Source of the DNA: Apus apus
Taxonomy: Eukaryota > Chordata > Aves > Apodiformes > Apodidae
NCBI RefSeq assembly: GCF_020740795.1
Contig: NC_067282.1
Location: forward strand, 35,805,790-35,869,789
Length of the DNA stretch: 64,000 nucleotides
Reading direction: 5' to 3'
Shown here: piece by piece, positions 49,204-60,460 of the stretch
Layout: the number at the start of each line of letters is the position of its first letter
Numbering within the stretch: the stretch's first letter is position 1
Notes under the pieces: model-generated
Databases searched by the model: none
Told to the model about the DNA's origin: nothing
Seen by the model: the letters and a program-made list of their open reading frames with translations, nothing else
Translations under genes and position numbers: made by a program

Positions 49204-52194
49204 CGCCACTGCACATCCTGGCTCCTTATGCTGAGGTTTCTGCTCCTCCCTGCCATGTTACCATGCTCTATCCCTGGCCTCCCTTTCCTCAAGAAGTACC
49301 CAGCCCTCATTGATCCATGACACTTCCCTGTTTCATTTGGAGAATAACTGGTTGAGGCATTTCTTAAAATTTAACATAGCTGCTTTACATGTGGAGCATT
49401 TTTAAATAGGACAGTCACACATGGGTACATTTGTGGCAACCAACACAACTAAAATTACTCCCTTTTTTTGCTTGTTTGGTTTTGGTTTTGCTGGCATTGA
49501 CATCTTTCAAAGGTATTACAAAAAGTGATTTTGTCTCACAAATTATCCTGAAGCTACACATGAAACTTAGGAGTGTTAGTTGTTCCTCACAGACCTTTTT
49601 TTTTAATCTCACACTTTTCCATGGCTAACATTTTGAAACAGATGCTTGGAAAGAGAAATTGGAACAAGGCTTTCAACTTCAATGAAGTATATCAAACTAG
49701 ATTATGGTCTGGACAGAAGGAGACCATGTGAATTTTGTGGATAGTGATGCACTGATTCATTTTGAGTAACATGCATGTTTTAGAGAAAGCTATGGTGGCA
49801 CAGAACCCCTTAGAGGTGTGCTTAAGTCTAGGTTCACTCCCTGTATAGCCCCAAGTACTCTGATGCTCATTAGCTACAGTGATGTCATTTATGGATATGA
49901 AGAGCTGCTCTAAGAATGTTTTATCATGAACAGTGGGTATAGGGGGTCTTACCCTCCCATTTGCAGTTCTCTGACTGCCTGGCAGGCATTGTATCACCTT
50001 CTGCTTTACAGTGAAGCTAATTATTTACCTCACTGCAGCACAGCTAACAGCTGCCTAACAGCAGCTAGAAACAGCAAAGATAGGGCAGTGCCCTCCATGA
50101 GCCGAAAAACATGTACTAATGGGGACTTCTCATGTACAAAAGTGTATGTGTGTGTGTGTGTATCCAAGTTTGCATATAATGAATTCGTTAGAACACAGGT
50201 GTCTGCAGACCTTTAAGAAGGACAGTGCTGGGTACTACATTTTCTTTATAGAAAGTGTTTCATGCCATGAGGTGCAACAGCCAGCCATATGCTGGCATAA
50301 ATTGCTGGTATAATTGCCTGGTGAATTCAATGAAGATTTAAGTAAGCTTCCATGCCTTAAACCAACATGAGGTAATGCATAAAGTCTGTAATTCTCATTA
50401 TCTTCTCCTAGGTCACACTCCATCCCTTACTAATTGGCTCTATGGGCACACCTTTTTGAGTTATAATAATGTTTACAACCTTTTCTTGCTAATCTAATGT
50501 GCAGCCAGGTCAGACTCCAAATACAAAGCGCTTTTATTCTGACTTCTTTTGCATAATAAGTGTCTGAGCTAGCACTGCACTTCCACCCCTCCGCTAGTGC
50601 TTTTCCTTGTCAGCAGCTGCTACAGTTGCTAAGTGTGCAACAAGGGTGCAACTTGGCTGCTAACATTTCAGCTTGGCTCTTCTGCTTAACTTCAGGGTAT
50701 TCCTCAGCACTGCTTTAAGAGCTTCTTTGGTACAGACATACAGTAGGTGTATTTCAGGGCTCTTATATTAGTTCTCCTTGACATTATTCCTTTGGAAACT
50801 CATACTCACCTGGAGTCTCATCCTGATAGAGAACTGCATAAGCTGTGAAAATCTAAACAAGTGATACGGCATTAACTATATGGCTGGCTGGGTTGGCTCA
50901 GTTTACTGAACTCTGTGTAGCTGGCTCTGATGATTGCTTTCTATGAGCTTGCATCAAAAATGCATTGTTGCACTTTCCCAGTTAATAATGCTCCCTCTGC
51001 TATTTAGTTTTTTGATGATCTGCACAAGCATTATAACTTCCCTGAGCACAGTACTTGTTTCGAGTTTTTTGCTCGCAGAGATTGCGTTGTCAGACTTCTA
51101 TTTAGGGCTAGAGTATATGCTTTCTGCTAGGACTCCATAAAAGCTTCTAGAGTTACTATATGTGTGATGTAAGGGGTAGCTCAGATTAATCTGAACAGTA
51201 TAGGTTTTGTTTCCTTCTTCTGTCTCAAGCTTTTTATAAATATTGATTTAAAAAATGATGTTTAAGTTCCTGAAAAACAGCAGCGGTGTAGGACACCATG
51301 AACACTGGTGACAAAACCTTTGTCCTAGAGGTTATAATCCATATTATATGAAAGAGAATACAATGAATGAACAGGCCATAGTAAAAAGAAAAAAAAAAAA
51401 AGACAATTGTGCTGACCAGTATAGCAAAAGTCAGTCTGTCATGTCAAAAACTTCTGAGTGATTTCCACTCAGTATAGCAAACACAGATTTTCAGGTTGAT
51501 CAAAAAAGCCCCCAAAACAAAACCCAATAAACTGTTTTGAAGATGCTGCACAAAAATTGAAACATCCCAAGGCCAAGAATGACCCACAAAGTAAAGTGCA
51601 TCTTCAACAGACCAGGTAGCTCAGTTTTGAAACTAGTGTAGCAAAAAAGAACTAAAATTTGGCACTGATGGGTTACAGAAGTAGATGGCTGTGCCTGACT
51701 AACACAAATCGTGTCTTCTGGAAGGTTACTGCCCTCACCTGCAGGCAGGAACCTTGAGCACCAAGGCTCGGGGAGGCATTTTCTTAACTCCTGACCTGCT
51801 CTCATTCATCTTCTGGCAGTTTCTCTGAACGCTGGAGCAGAGAGGAAGTGAAGGGACATCACTCATGCCTTGTCTACTTCTGGCACCTGAGGAAACTGGG
51901 CACCTACAACAGCAGTTAACAAAACAGTGACATCCTTTTAAAGTATAATCTCCACTAAAAAGGTAGATCACAAAACTGAGTGTTCATGTTAATGGCCAGA
52001 ATTCTAGGGCAAAACAAACAAACAAACAAATACGGAAGAACTCTTTACATCTTGTGAGTCCGACTGACTGCTAAAACCTCACTTCTCATCCCCAACAGCT
52101 GCTTTGAGGGCATGAAAAAACTCCTTCCTACACAATGCGAGTAGCAAGAACGTTGTTTATAGATGAAATGCACTTCAAATAAACTCTTCCTCTA
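49204..52194. other. Upstream flank of the CpG-island gene
   Basis: No gene recognised. Simple repeats: TG dinucleotides at 50,145-50,162, poly-A near 51,388-51,402, AAAC units near 52,014-52,030. No divergent gene on the minus strand could be supported near the CpG island. Confidence 0.55.
50145..50162 (+). repeat. TG microsatellite
   Basis: Nine TG units, with one TA-containing unit at the edge. Confidence 0.85.
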
Positions 52195-52359
52195 CTACGA
52201 GGAGGCAGACCGCCAGCCCCCGCCGGCGCTGCGGGCGGCAGAGGCCCGCCCGGGCGCGGTGTCAGGCCGGGGCGGGCAGGAGGAGGCAGGACCCCCGCTC
52301 TCCCGCCTCCCAGCCCCGCGGCGCCGCCTCCTCCGCCCTCACTCCCTCCCTTCTCCACC

Positions 52360-52434
52360 ATGGCGGCAGCGGCTTCCGGGCAGGCAGCTGGACGCCCTCC
52401 TCCTCCTCCGCCGCCGCCTCCCTCGTTCCCCTAG
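52360..52434 (+). CDS. Upstream ORF of 24 codons with ideal Kozak context
   Basis: CCACCATGG at 52,355-52,363 is the optimal vertebrate initiation context. The frame runs 24 codons to TAG at 52,432: an alanine-rich start (MAAAASGQAAG) followed by nine prolines and SFP. It is in a different frame from the ATG at 52,680. If the transcript starts upstream of it, this uORF would intercept scanning ribosomes. If transcription starts within or after it, the same bases act as a YY1-like downstream promoter element instead. It could also be the true N-terminus of an alternative isoform, but no good donor lies inside it. Confidence 0.4.
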   Translation: MAAAASGQAAGRPPPPPPPPPSFP

Positions 52435-52679
52435 CAGTCAGTCGCGGGCTTTGTTCGTTCCTCCCTGCGCCGCCTCCGCCCCTTCCTTCCTTCCCTCCTT
52501 CTCCTCGCTCTGCTCCCTCCCCAGCCGGAGAGCTGGCCGGGCCAAACGCCCGGGGAGGGGCGGGGGAACGAGCGGGCCTCACGTCCCTCCTCCGAGTGCC
52601 GGGGCCCCCTGCACAGCCCGGCGGCCCCGCCCCGCCCCGGCGGCCCTGAGTTCAGTGGGTGGCGGCGGCAGGAGGCGCC

Positions 52680-52720
52680 ATGGCCGACAGGACGAGCGCG
52701 GCGCTCTCCGAGTCGGGCTG
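52680..52720 (+). CDS. First coding exon of an unidentified gene
   Basis: GCGCCATGG gives a strong start context (G at +4; G rather than A at -3). The coding part is 41 nt, 13 full codons (MADRTSAALSESG) plus two bases (TG). It ends at CTG|GTAAGTGG, a near-perfect 5' splice site at 52,721. The next exon must therefore begin in phase 2, giving Trp or Cys at residue 14. The position, some 480 bp into a CpG island, is what is expected of exon 1 of a vertebrate gene. No signal peptide or domain can be read from 13 residues, and I do not recognise the protein. No downstream exon with matching phase was found with confidence before the window ends, so the first intron is probably longer than 11 kb. 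Confidence 0.6.
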
Positions 52721-53819
52721 GTAAGTGGGGGCGTCCTCGGCTGCACCGCGGCCTTCCCTGCCGCCGGGGCCGGCCCGCCAGGCCTCCCCGGAGCCTGACC
52801 GCCCTCCTCTGGGGAGCGGGGCACCGGGCACGGCCCGGGGCGGGCACACGTTTGTGGGTAACTCCGAGCAGCGCTGTGGGATTTGAGGGTCCTTCTGTTC
52901 TTGAGGCGTGCAGCGGTGAGGGGACGCTCCCGCTCGCTGCGGCTTGGAGCCAGTCGCGGTGTCCAGGGAAAGAGGGTGCCGCTTCCCCGCCGTGCGTGGG
53001 GCCTGCTCCTGGAGCGGATTGTGCTGGTCGCGGGGAGCAACTCCCGGCCCCTGCTGGTGGCCCTGCCGGGAGGGACCCCCCGACCCCTCACCCCGGGGCA
53101 GGCCTCCCGCCGGCGGGGCTGTGAGCCTCCCCAGGGGCCTGAGGGGGCCGGCGAAGGCCGGAGCGGCCTGCCTGCCTGTCCCTCTCCTGCCTTTTCCCGA
53201 GGCCTGCCTCGGCTGGGTGTCGGCGATAGCAAACGCCAGGAGGCCTGCCCCTTGCCGATAGTTTTATTGTTTCGGCTTACACTGTGCTCCCGTTCGGCAA
53301 AGAAGATATGGTGGCAAAAGTGGAATTAAAGTACAGTAAATACCCATGTGAGGCTTGAACCCAGGTTATTTGTGTTTTCTAGTCAGTCCTAGCAATTTGG
53401 CACACCATATCTATTTTGGAACAGTGTCTTTCAATGAGTTGCACTTTTCATATACATAGCGCGAACTCTGCATCTTGTTTGCTAGCCTAGAGGTGTTCTG
53501 GCACCGTTGTCTGGAAGTTGTTCGGTTTTTTATGTCTTTATTTTTAAGTTTTAGTCCTTACCCTTTTTTCCTTAGCTACTTAGAAGTTTTTCACCAAAAC
53601 AAAAGCTCAGCGTTTGCTACCAAGATACAAAGCACCTTGTAATTGAGTTATAATTGAGAAAAGCTGCTCAAATTGTGAGAAACATTGTTATTTCCAGTGG
53701 CATTTTGGGTTATTTCTATTCTGCTGTTTAACTTAGTGGTTCTCCTGGATTGTGGTTTCATGTGTGGCTAGGTTGTAAAACATTGTAAAACAATCTAAAA
53801 CATGTAGACATCATATGGT
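52721..53819 (+). other. Start of intron 1
   Basis: From the GTAAGT donor. The first 530 bp are still CpG island; AT-rich DNA follows. The long open frames in both strands at 52.6-53.3 kb follow from high G+C and lack coding features. Confidence 0.6.
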
Positions 53820-54330
53820 TTAGAATAGACTAGGCTATTTTAGTGAGGAAGAACCTACAGCAATCATCGAGTGTAACGCCTGACCACTTCAGGGCTGATC
53901 AAAAGTTAAAGCATGTTATTAAGGGCATTGGTCAAATTCCCCTTGAATACTGACAGGCTTGGGACATCAACTGTCTCACTAGGAAGCCTGTTGCAGTGTT
54001 TGACCACCATTCCTCATAATGTCAAGTCTGAACCTCCCCGGATGCAGGTTTGAACCATTCCCAGAAATGCTGTCACCAGGGTGAAGAGATCAGCAGCTTC
54101 TTCTCCACTTGCCCTCCTCAGGAAGCTGTAGAGAGCAATGAGCCTCCTTTTTTTTTTTCCCAAACCTAGACAAGCCCAAAGTCCTTAGTTTCTCCTCAGA
54201 GGACATTCCTTCCATCTCTTTCACCATCTTTGTTGTCCTCCTATGGATGCATTCAGGGACCTTCACATCCTTAAACTGTCCACACAGTACTTAAGGTGAG
54301 GTTGCAGCAATGCTAAATGCAGCAGCATAT
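53820..54330 (-). mobile_element. CR1: CR1-X-type LINE fragment in the putative intron
   Basis: The + strand shows the antisense 3' end (TAGAATAGACTAGGC at 53,821, then CAATCATCGAGTGTAACGCC, GACCACTTCAGGGCTGATCA, GTTAAAGCATGTTATTAAGG). Coding-region landmarks follow, such as CTCAGGAAGCTGTAGAGAGC (54,117) and GACCTTCACATCCTTAAACT (54,258). Same subtype as the outer copy at 33.0 kb, on the opposite strand. Deletions and a T-run at 54,149-54,159 show it is dead. Confidence 0.93.
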
Positions 54331-57300
54331 GTCTGAAAAACACTGTTCTAAGTGGTTCTGGAGTGCACAATCCAGTGATTCCTGGCTATCAGTGAACTGA
54401 AAGAATCATAATTATTTCATAACATTAGCTTATTTAAAGGGAAATTTTGACTGTAACTGAGATATCACCCCCCTCCTCTTTCGTGCTTATTCCTCTCCAA
54501 AAAGGATAAATCTTTCTATAAAAGTAATTTTTATTTTCATGAGTTTGTTGTGGGGTTTTGGTGTGGTGTTTGTTTTTTTTTTTTTCCCCTCTGTGCTCTA
54601 TTTCACATTCAGAATTTTATCACAGTTTTCGATTCTTACTTGCTTTACTACTTTGTCAGTTGAATGGATGCCACTGGTAAATGGCTTTCAGGTTTTGGCA
54701 GTACAGATATGAGGCACCTCTGAAATGATCTGTTATTCTGCAGTTTGGCTGTCTCCTTAGGGGCATATTCTCTTGAATGGCTATAAACGCTTGCAGTGCT
54801 GCAGGGTGTGAGCCAAATAGAGAGACTGAAAGATGATCAGGCAAGTAGTGGGTTGATTATCAGGTCCACTGGAATTATGCCTTGACCTATTTGCATTGGG
54901 AAGGGTAGTATGAAAGAGGGGCAAATGGATGCATACACTTTTGAGGAATGTGAGGGGGAGTGGAAAAAGTAATAATGTTCCAGAAGTCTTGTTTATCTGA
55001 GTGTTCATGCACTTTTAAAAGAACAATAGCCTACACATCCATGCTTTAGACTTAATGTAGTATATTTCTAACTACACTTGACTACATTGGTGGTTAAATC
55101 ATGTTCTGCACCAAATTGGTTGCCACTGTTGCTGTCACTTCATGTCAAAATGCTGTTTTCTAGTACAAAACAAAGCTGAGTTTGTGTATTAAAATCCATC
55201 CCCACTTAACTGCAGAAGCACCACTTTGTGTTTCAAGCCAAGTAAGAAACTGTTGTTCTTCCATAGTTGCAAATCTGCTAGCTTGTAAGGTGCCGATTGT
55301 ATTGTAACATTTTTAAGTCTTTAAAGATAAAGAGAGTTGGTATGGACACTGATTTATATGAATTTCTGCAATTAGTTTGTTATGATTCTGAATATAAAGG
55401 ACATTTTTTTTTTCAAGTAGAGCAGTAAACATGGTGTACTTTATACAGTATAGCAGTAATTTGTTTTTTTCCGGCTAGGTATTATAAGAGAGTAATCATT
55501 CGTAAAAAATTCTGCAAGTTTTTAATGGTTGCCTTTTAAGCTTATTTCAGTACATCTGTTATGTTTTGATCAGCTTCTGGAAGATGAAGTTGCCCTTCGT
55601 AGTAAATGTAACAGTGGTGCCTTATGCTGTGAATCTTTTTTTGGTGGAGGTGTTTAATGAAAATGAGTGAAAGACATGTAGTTTGTGGGCAGAATTGTAG
55701 TTCTACTGAAGAGATGTCCTGGCAGCTGTCTTTAAAAGCATGCCTTTTTTTTAGGCTAGTTCTTTTCATTATGCGCTACGCTGTACCTTGGATGCTGTAT
55801 CTTGGAATGAGATACTGGCTTGGACTTGAGAGATGAGATGAGGTGCGTTTGTATTAAATTGCAATGAAAAAGATATTCTGTCTCAGAAGAGAAGTTCTGT
55901 GTTAACTTTTTCTTTAATTATCAGACACTTACAGGGAGGAAGGTTAGGGGTCAGAGTGAGTTACCTTTTGTCATTGTGATAGTTACATTCATGAACTTTG
56001 GAACCAGTTTTCCAGTGTTCCCTTTAAAATATAGACCTTACTGGAACCAAAGTTATTGAATCCAGTTTTCTTACTGGAAGTGAAATCTAGAAGGACTGCA
56101 GAATACATCCTCCTTACGTAAATGGTAAATCGCAGAACACTTCTTACTGCCTTGCAACAGAATTTTTTATTCTTTTTTTGGAAGTCTCCCAGGTGGCATT
56201 TCAAAAGAGAATTGGACAAGTCAAGACCTCTTTGGTGTCCTATATTTTTGCAGGACTTGGGAATTTATTACATATAAAGGCCTGCACATTGTCAAAAATG
56301 GACAACATGCATGTCTTAGAGCAGGTTTAGCTTGTGTTCCCACAGATCTTGGGTCTGGTGACTGATCTCCGAACGTGGGAAAGCAGCACATGCAAACTAG
56401 ATAACTAAGGGATTTTTTTAGTACAACTAAATGTACATGTGAGTTCCTTGTAAAGTAGTACAGATTTTTTTAATTGTGGTGTGTGATGCTGTAAAAATTA
56501 GCAAGTCTATGGGAAAAATATATATTCTTGTAAAAGTTCGCATATTTTGAACATTATGTGAACAGTTTTCCAATTATGAAAAGTTATTCCTGGAGATGAA
56601 GATGAATTGGAATTGTACTGGTTGTTTGGAAACAAAATAATAATGCTTAGTAATTAATGAGAAAACCCTTACATCAATTTAATACTTTTTTATATACTTT
56701 GTAAATTAAAACAGTAAAGTTAGTGTGTATCAAACTTTTAAACTGAATTTTTGGAATTTCAGCAAGTAATGTGCGTCATACTGGGTAACTTTAGAGATAA
56801 GATTGATGGGTTCAAACTTGTTTTTTGGAGGACTAATCATGGGACGTGATCCAAGCTCTAAAGCAAAAGGAGGTGCATGCCTAGAAATGCAGGGAAGCAC
56901 TCACATGGGTGATTCTAATACCTCTTTCTAAGAGTGCAGGAGGAATTTGGCGAAGTGGTCAGTTCCAGGATTCTGCAAGATAATCTGCTTTTCCTGTGTG
57001 TTCTTTTTCTCTTCCGCTGAAATGTCTTTGGAAAGTTCAGCTTTGGTCCGTGTGTATGGAGGAAGCTAAGCTGAATACAAGATATTCCTTAGACACAGGG
57101 ATAACACAGTGGTTCACAGGAGAGATGCATCCTTTTTGAGGTTCTTGAGACACCTTTTGTGATGTATGTCATGTTGTGAAGTTTTGTTGGTACCATGAAG
57201 TCTGAAAAGTGCTAGTAAAAAACAAAATTCTACATCAGTGCAGCTTTTGTTTGTGTGTGTCTCTTACTGGGTGATCTGATGGGCTTGCATTCTTGCTGGA

Positions 57301-57549
57301 TCACAAATCTGGGTAGTTAGAACCTGAATTCTTCATGTCATTTTCACTCTGGCAGAGCAGAAAAGGTCCAGTGTTTTACCCTCTGTTATAGGGAATAAAC
57401 CAAATAAACTAACACTTCAGAGACTTTTAGATACTTTTTTTTTTTAATAGAAGATGCTAGCTGGCCACAAATGGCTCATATTGGATGGAATTGTCCCAGC
57501 TTTTACAAGAAACTAATTTAGGGCTATAGTTAATAGTTAAAAAGGTAAC
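54331..57549. other. Intron-like DNA, no exon supported
   Basis: AT-rich sequence with poly-T tracts (54,570-54,583; 57,436-57,446). Acceptor-like signals at about 55,757 and 56,190 open frames that end in stops without a matching donor. Confidence 0.5.
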
Positions 57550-58090
57550 ATATTTGACAAACAGCCTCACCTAAAGCTTATTTACCAAGAGTAAGAGGTT
57601 ATCCTCCTCAGAGGAGTCTAGGTGTGGCTGGATTCAATCCCAGACTTGGTCAACCGTTTCTGTCTAAAGTATTATATATGTGCAATCAATCCTTCATATC
57701 ACTTAGCTGAGAGTACAAAGTTTCAGTGCGCTCATTCACTTACTGAGTATCTGACACCATAAGGATCCTCGCAACCTTGAGGAGAAACCTTGAGAGTTGT
57801 TTCTTCTCAAGGGAAATCCTGGTTTGCAGCCTGCTGCCACGCAGGAGAGCTCAACTGGCTCTGTGTTGTCCACTATTTATGGAGTGAGATAATTTACTTA
57901 GTCATATTTACATACCAGTTGTAGTTTGGTTGGCGCATGCTCAACTAGCCCTCAGCTGTTGAGCAGGATCTACAGCTCTTAGTTATTGTGTTTTTATCTG
58001 TCTCCCAGAGTTCAGCTTAAGCCAGATGCAACCAACAGGATCACCACTGGTGGCTATTGCTTAAGCAGAAGGGGTGATGGGAGCACACAG
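57550..58090 (+). mobile_element. LTR-like repeat, copy B
   Basis: Shares with copy A (24.4-24.7 kb) the block CTCAGAGGAGTCTAGGTGTG, GGCTGGATTC and CCCAGACTTGGTCAACCG. It continues with further LTR-like sequence: GCACAATCAA-like and CACTTAGCTGAGAGTACAAA (57,700), AGGAGAGCTCAACTGGCTCT (57,842), TATTTATGGAGTGAGATAAT (57,873), GTTGGCGCATGCTCAACTAG (57,929), TGAGCAGGATCTACAGCTCT (57,960). The order is that of an avian ERV LTR as I recall it. Orientation of the retroelement and the exact ends are not established. No internal retroviral genes adjoin it. Confidence 0.6.
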
Positions 58091-60357
58091 TGCTTTCACA
58101 TAGAAGTGTAGTTCACATCTTGTAAATGCCCAGTGTTGCTCACATGGGGGAAAATAATGCAAACCTATCTACACAGTGATGGCCAGTGTTACTCAGAGAA
58201 GGACAGTGGTCAGAAAGCTGTTGGGACTTGCTCACAAGATATAAAACAATTGTTAGGTCAGTATGTGTATCAGTGGTGTGTCCAAATCATTAACAGTGTG
58301 CATTAATGTAATCAGCCCAGCAAAGGTTTCATAGACAGTGAAAAAGTAGATGAAAGTTGTGGAAGATAAAGATCTTTAGTCTGGAAAACAGAACAATGGA
58401 GGAAGAGGTGATAGAGGTCTGTAAAATCCGTAGCTCTTACAGAAATAATGAGTAGAATGCAAGAATAGCTATTTTTCTTAAGACAAGAATTAGGCAACCC
58501 CGTGAATTAAACCTGCTACCTGATGAAAAGTGAAGTAGCTATTTAAGCAACCTGTAATTACATTGTGGAACTTAATTGCCACATGATATTGCAGAGCAGA
58601 GAAATGTAAGTTGGTTAAAATTGTAATCGGGCAAAGTCAGGTAGGGTCAGATACCCTGAATACTGACCTTTGCAGGGAAATTGGACTACCAGCTCTGAAA
58701 TGGCTGAACTAGGAATCATTCCAGATGCTTCTAGATAGTTGCTGTGGTTTACATTCTTTACCTGAATCATCAGCTTCTGGCCACCCTTGAGAAAAGGGAT
58801 TTATCTATCTGTGTTAGACCTAGACTGCGTAAGTAGAAGCACCATTGATGTTAATATTTTTGTTGTTAGGTAAATGTCTTCATGCTGTAGTTCTGCTGAA
58901 GTAATAATTTTCTCCTCTTGATTGGAGATGGGGGAAGAGGGAGTGGGAATTCAGAGAGAAACAAACAGGACTGTTGGAAATAAGAGAGAAAAATCCAAAG
59001 CAAGTGTGACAGTCCCCTACGCGCTCAGTGTCACCTGTGATTTCCACTGCCTTCCTGTAACTGAGCCTCCTGGTTTTCGTTACTTCCTGGGAGAGACCTT
59101 CTTTCTCTCCCTTTGTTATGCCAGATCTCAGATAAATTTCGTCATCTCTGGGGACACAGACTTCACATCTGAATATAAGAGACTGAAGCACTGTGATTTA
59201 CAGAATTGTTGCAAGTCAGATTGAAGAATGTTGCTACCATGAACCCTATACTCAACAAAAGGAGAGAGAAAAGAAAAAAAGCTTAGTCTACTTGGAGCAC
59301 ATCTAAAACTGAAAGTCCTTTAAATTGTTACAGACTTTTTTTGACATCCACCTTTTTAGTGGCCTAACTTCTCTTGATATATAGTGTGTCTCAGGTTGAT
59401 TCTCTCCACTCAGTGAGTTCTGTAGGAGTATGTAGGCTTTCCATAGCTAGTCTCCTTTTTGGGGTCCATGGAGATTTTGAATGTATTGTGTCCAGTATAC
59501 TTAACCTTATAATTCATAGGCTCTGCTGTCTTTTTGAGATGCAAATACTTTGTTAGGACAGATGTTACTTAATGGGTTTGTCTTTGTGACCTAGTAGCTC
59601 CCTTCTTTCTACCTTTTACTGTCCCCATGGTCTTTGAGCATGTATTGAACAATGCACATTACCTCTGAGATGGAGATGTTTGCTGAGTTTCATAACATTT
59701 TCAATCATTTTTCTGCCGATAAACTAATTGATATAATTGCCTAAACAAGGTGAATGAGTAGGGCTTGTTCAAATAATTGTGACTGATTTACGTCTTCCCT
59801 CCCACAAATTTTGCTTCTAAGTATACTGTAAGCAGAGCACATGTACAAACGTGATTTTGGTAGGGGTTTGAGAAGGACTTGGGCAGAGTAGAATACAAAA
59901 CCGAATTAACTTCCCAACAGAAGAGCAAGTTATAAAAGCAACAAGTGTGTTTAGGAAGTCTACATTTTCTTGATGGTCAGTATCTTTTATGATTTGAGCA
60001 AACATAAAAGCAGGTGTGTTTTGAGCTTGAGTGGTCCTGGAGATTTAAATTATTAGCCAGAAAGCATGTACCTTCTAGAAAGTGGAAAACTGAGGGATTT
60101 GGAGTAGATGTGGCATATAGATGACCCAGGTCTCAGTAGAAAGCCCTTTGTAAAGGTTTTGTGTTCAGAAATCATGTTGTAAGACCCTTGAGACAGATGG
60201 CTTTTTCTCTCTTTAGACTCTGCATGCTCACACTCCCCAGACCTTAAATCCCTGAGCAACAATCTGGTGAGAGGGTAGCTGGAGATTTTGGAGTGAGATG
60301 CTGTTGTCATTCGTGCTGATAACAAATTGATATTCAGTAGTTTTTTAGATGTGCATA
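58091..60357. other. Intron-like DNA
   Basis: No exon, RNA gene or repeat family recognised. The overlapping open frames 58,880-59,191 (minus) and 58,922-59,224 (+) have no domain. Confidence 0.5.
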
Positions 60358-60460
60358 TGTCCTGGTTTGAGCCAGGATGAAGCCAATTTCCTTTTACTGG
60401 TGTTTTTTTTTTTTTTCCTTCAGTAAGCTTTCCTTTAACTAGTAGCAGAGCATTAGTTGG
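60358..60460 (+). mobile_element. ERVL-type LTR 5' end
   Basis: Starts TGTCCTGGTTTGAGCCAGGA and continues GAAGCCAATTTCCTTTTACT, the opening of an abundant avian ERVL LTR family (TGTCCTGGTTT...). A poly-T tract (60,404-60,417) interrupts it, then TCAGTAAGCTTTCCTTTAAC follows before similarity fades. Only the first tenth or so of an LTR remains. Confidence 0.75.

Larger units (their letters stand above)
52195..53250 (+). promoter_or_regulatory. CpG-island promoter
   Basis: An abrupt change from AT-rich DNA to about 1 kb of G+C- and CpG-rich sequence. Promoter-type words: GC boxes (GGGGCGGGC near 52,269 and CCCCGCCCCGCCCC near 52,626), an ETS-type GCTTCCGG at about 52,371, and a YY1-like ATGGCGGC at 52,360. 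There is no convincing TATA box in the island. C/T-rich sequence lies at 52,475-52,525. Such TATA-less islands are typical starts of widely expressed vertebrate genes. Direction is set by the exon with a splice donor at 52,721 on the + strand; the true transcription start is likely between about 52,250 and 52,650. Confidence 0.85.

Noticed and set aside
52163..53329. Several open frames over 100 codons across the CpG island on both strands
   Set aside because: High G+C removes stop codons. The frames overlap each other on both strands and cross the strong splice donor at 52,721.
53345..53370. tRNA B-box-like word on the minus strand
   Set aside because: The flanks do not form a T-stem and no cloverleaf can be drawn.
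55758..55845. Exon-like stretch after a T-rich acceptor with a GGTGCGTTT donor
   Set aside because: Open for about 26 codons in the exon 1 phase, but it stops before the donor; no recognisable protein.
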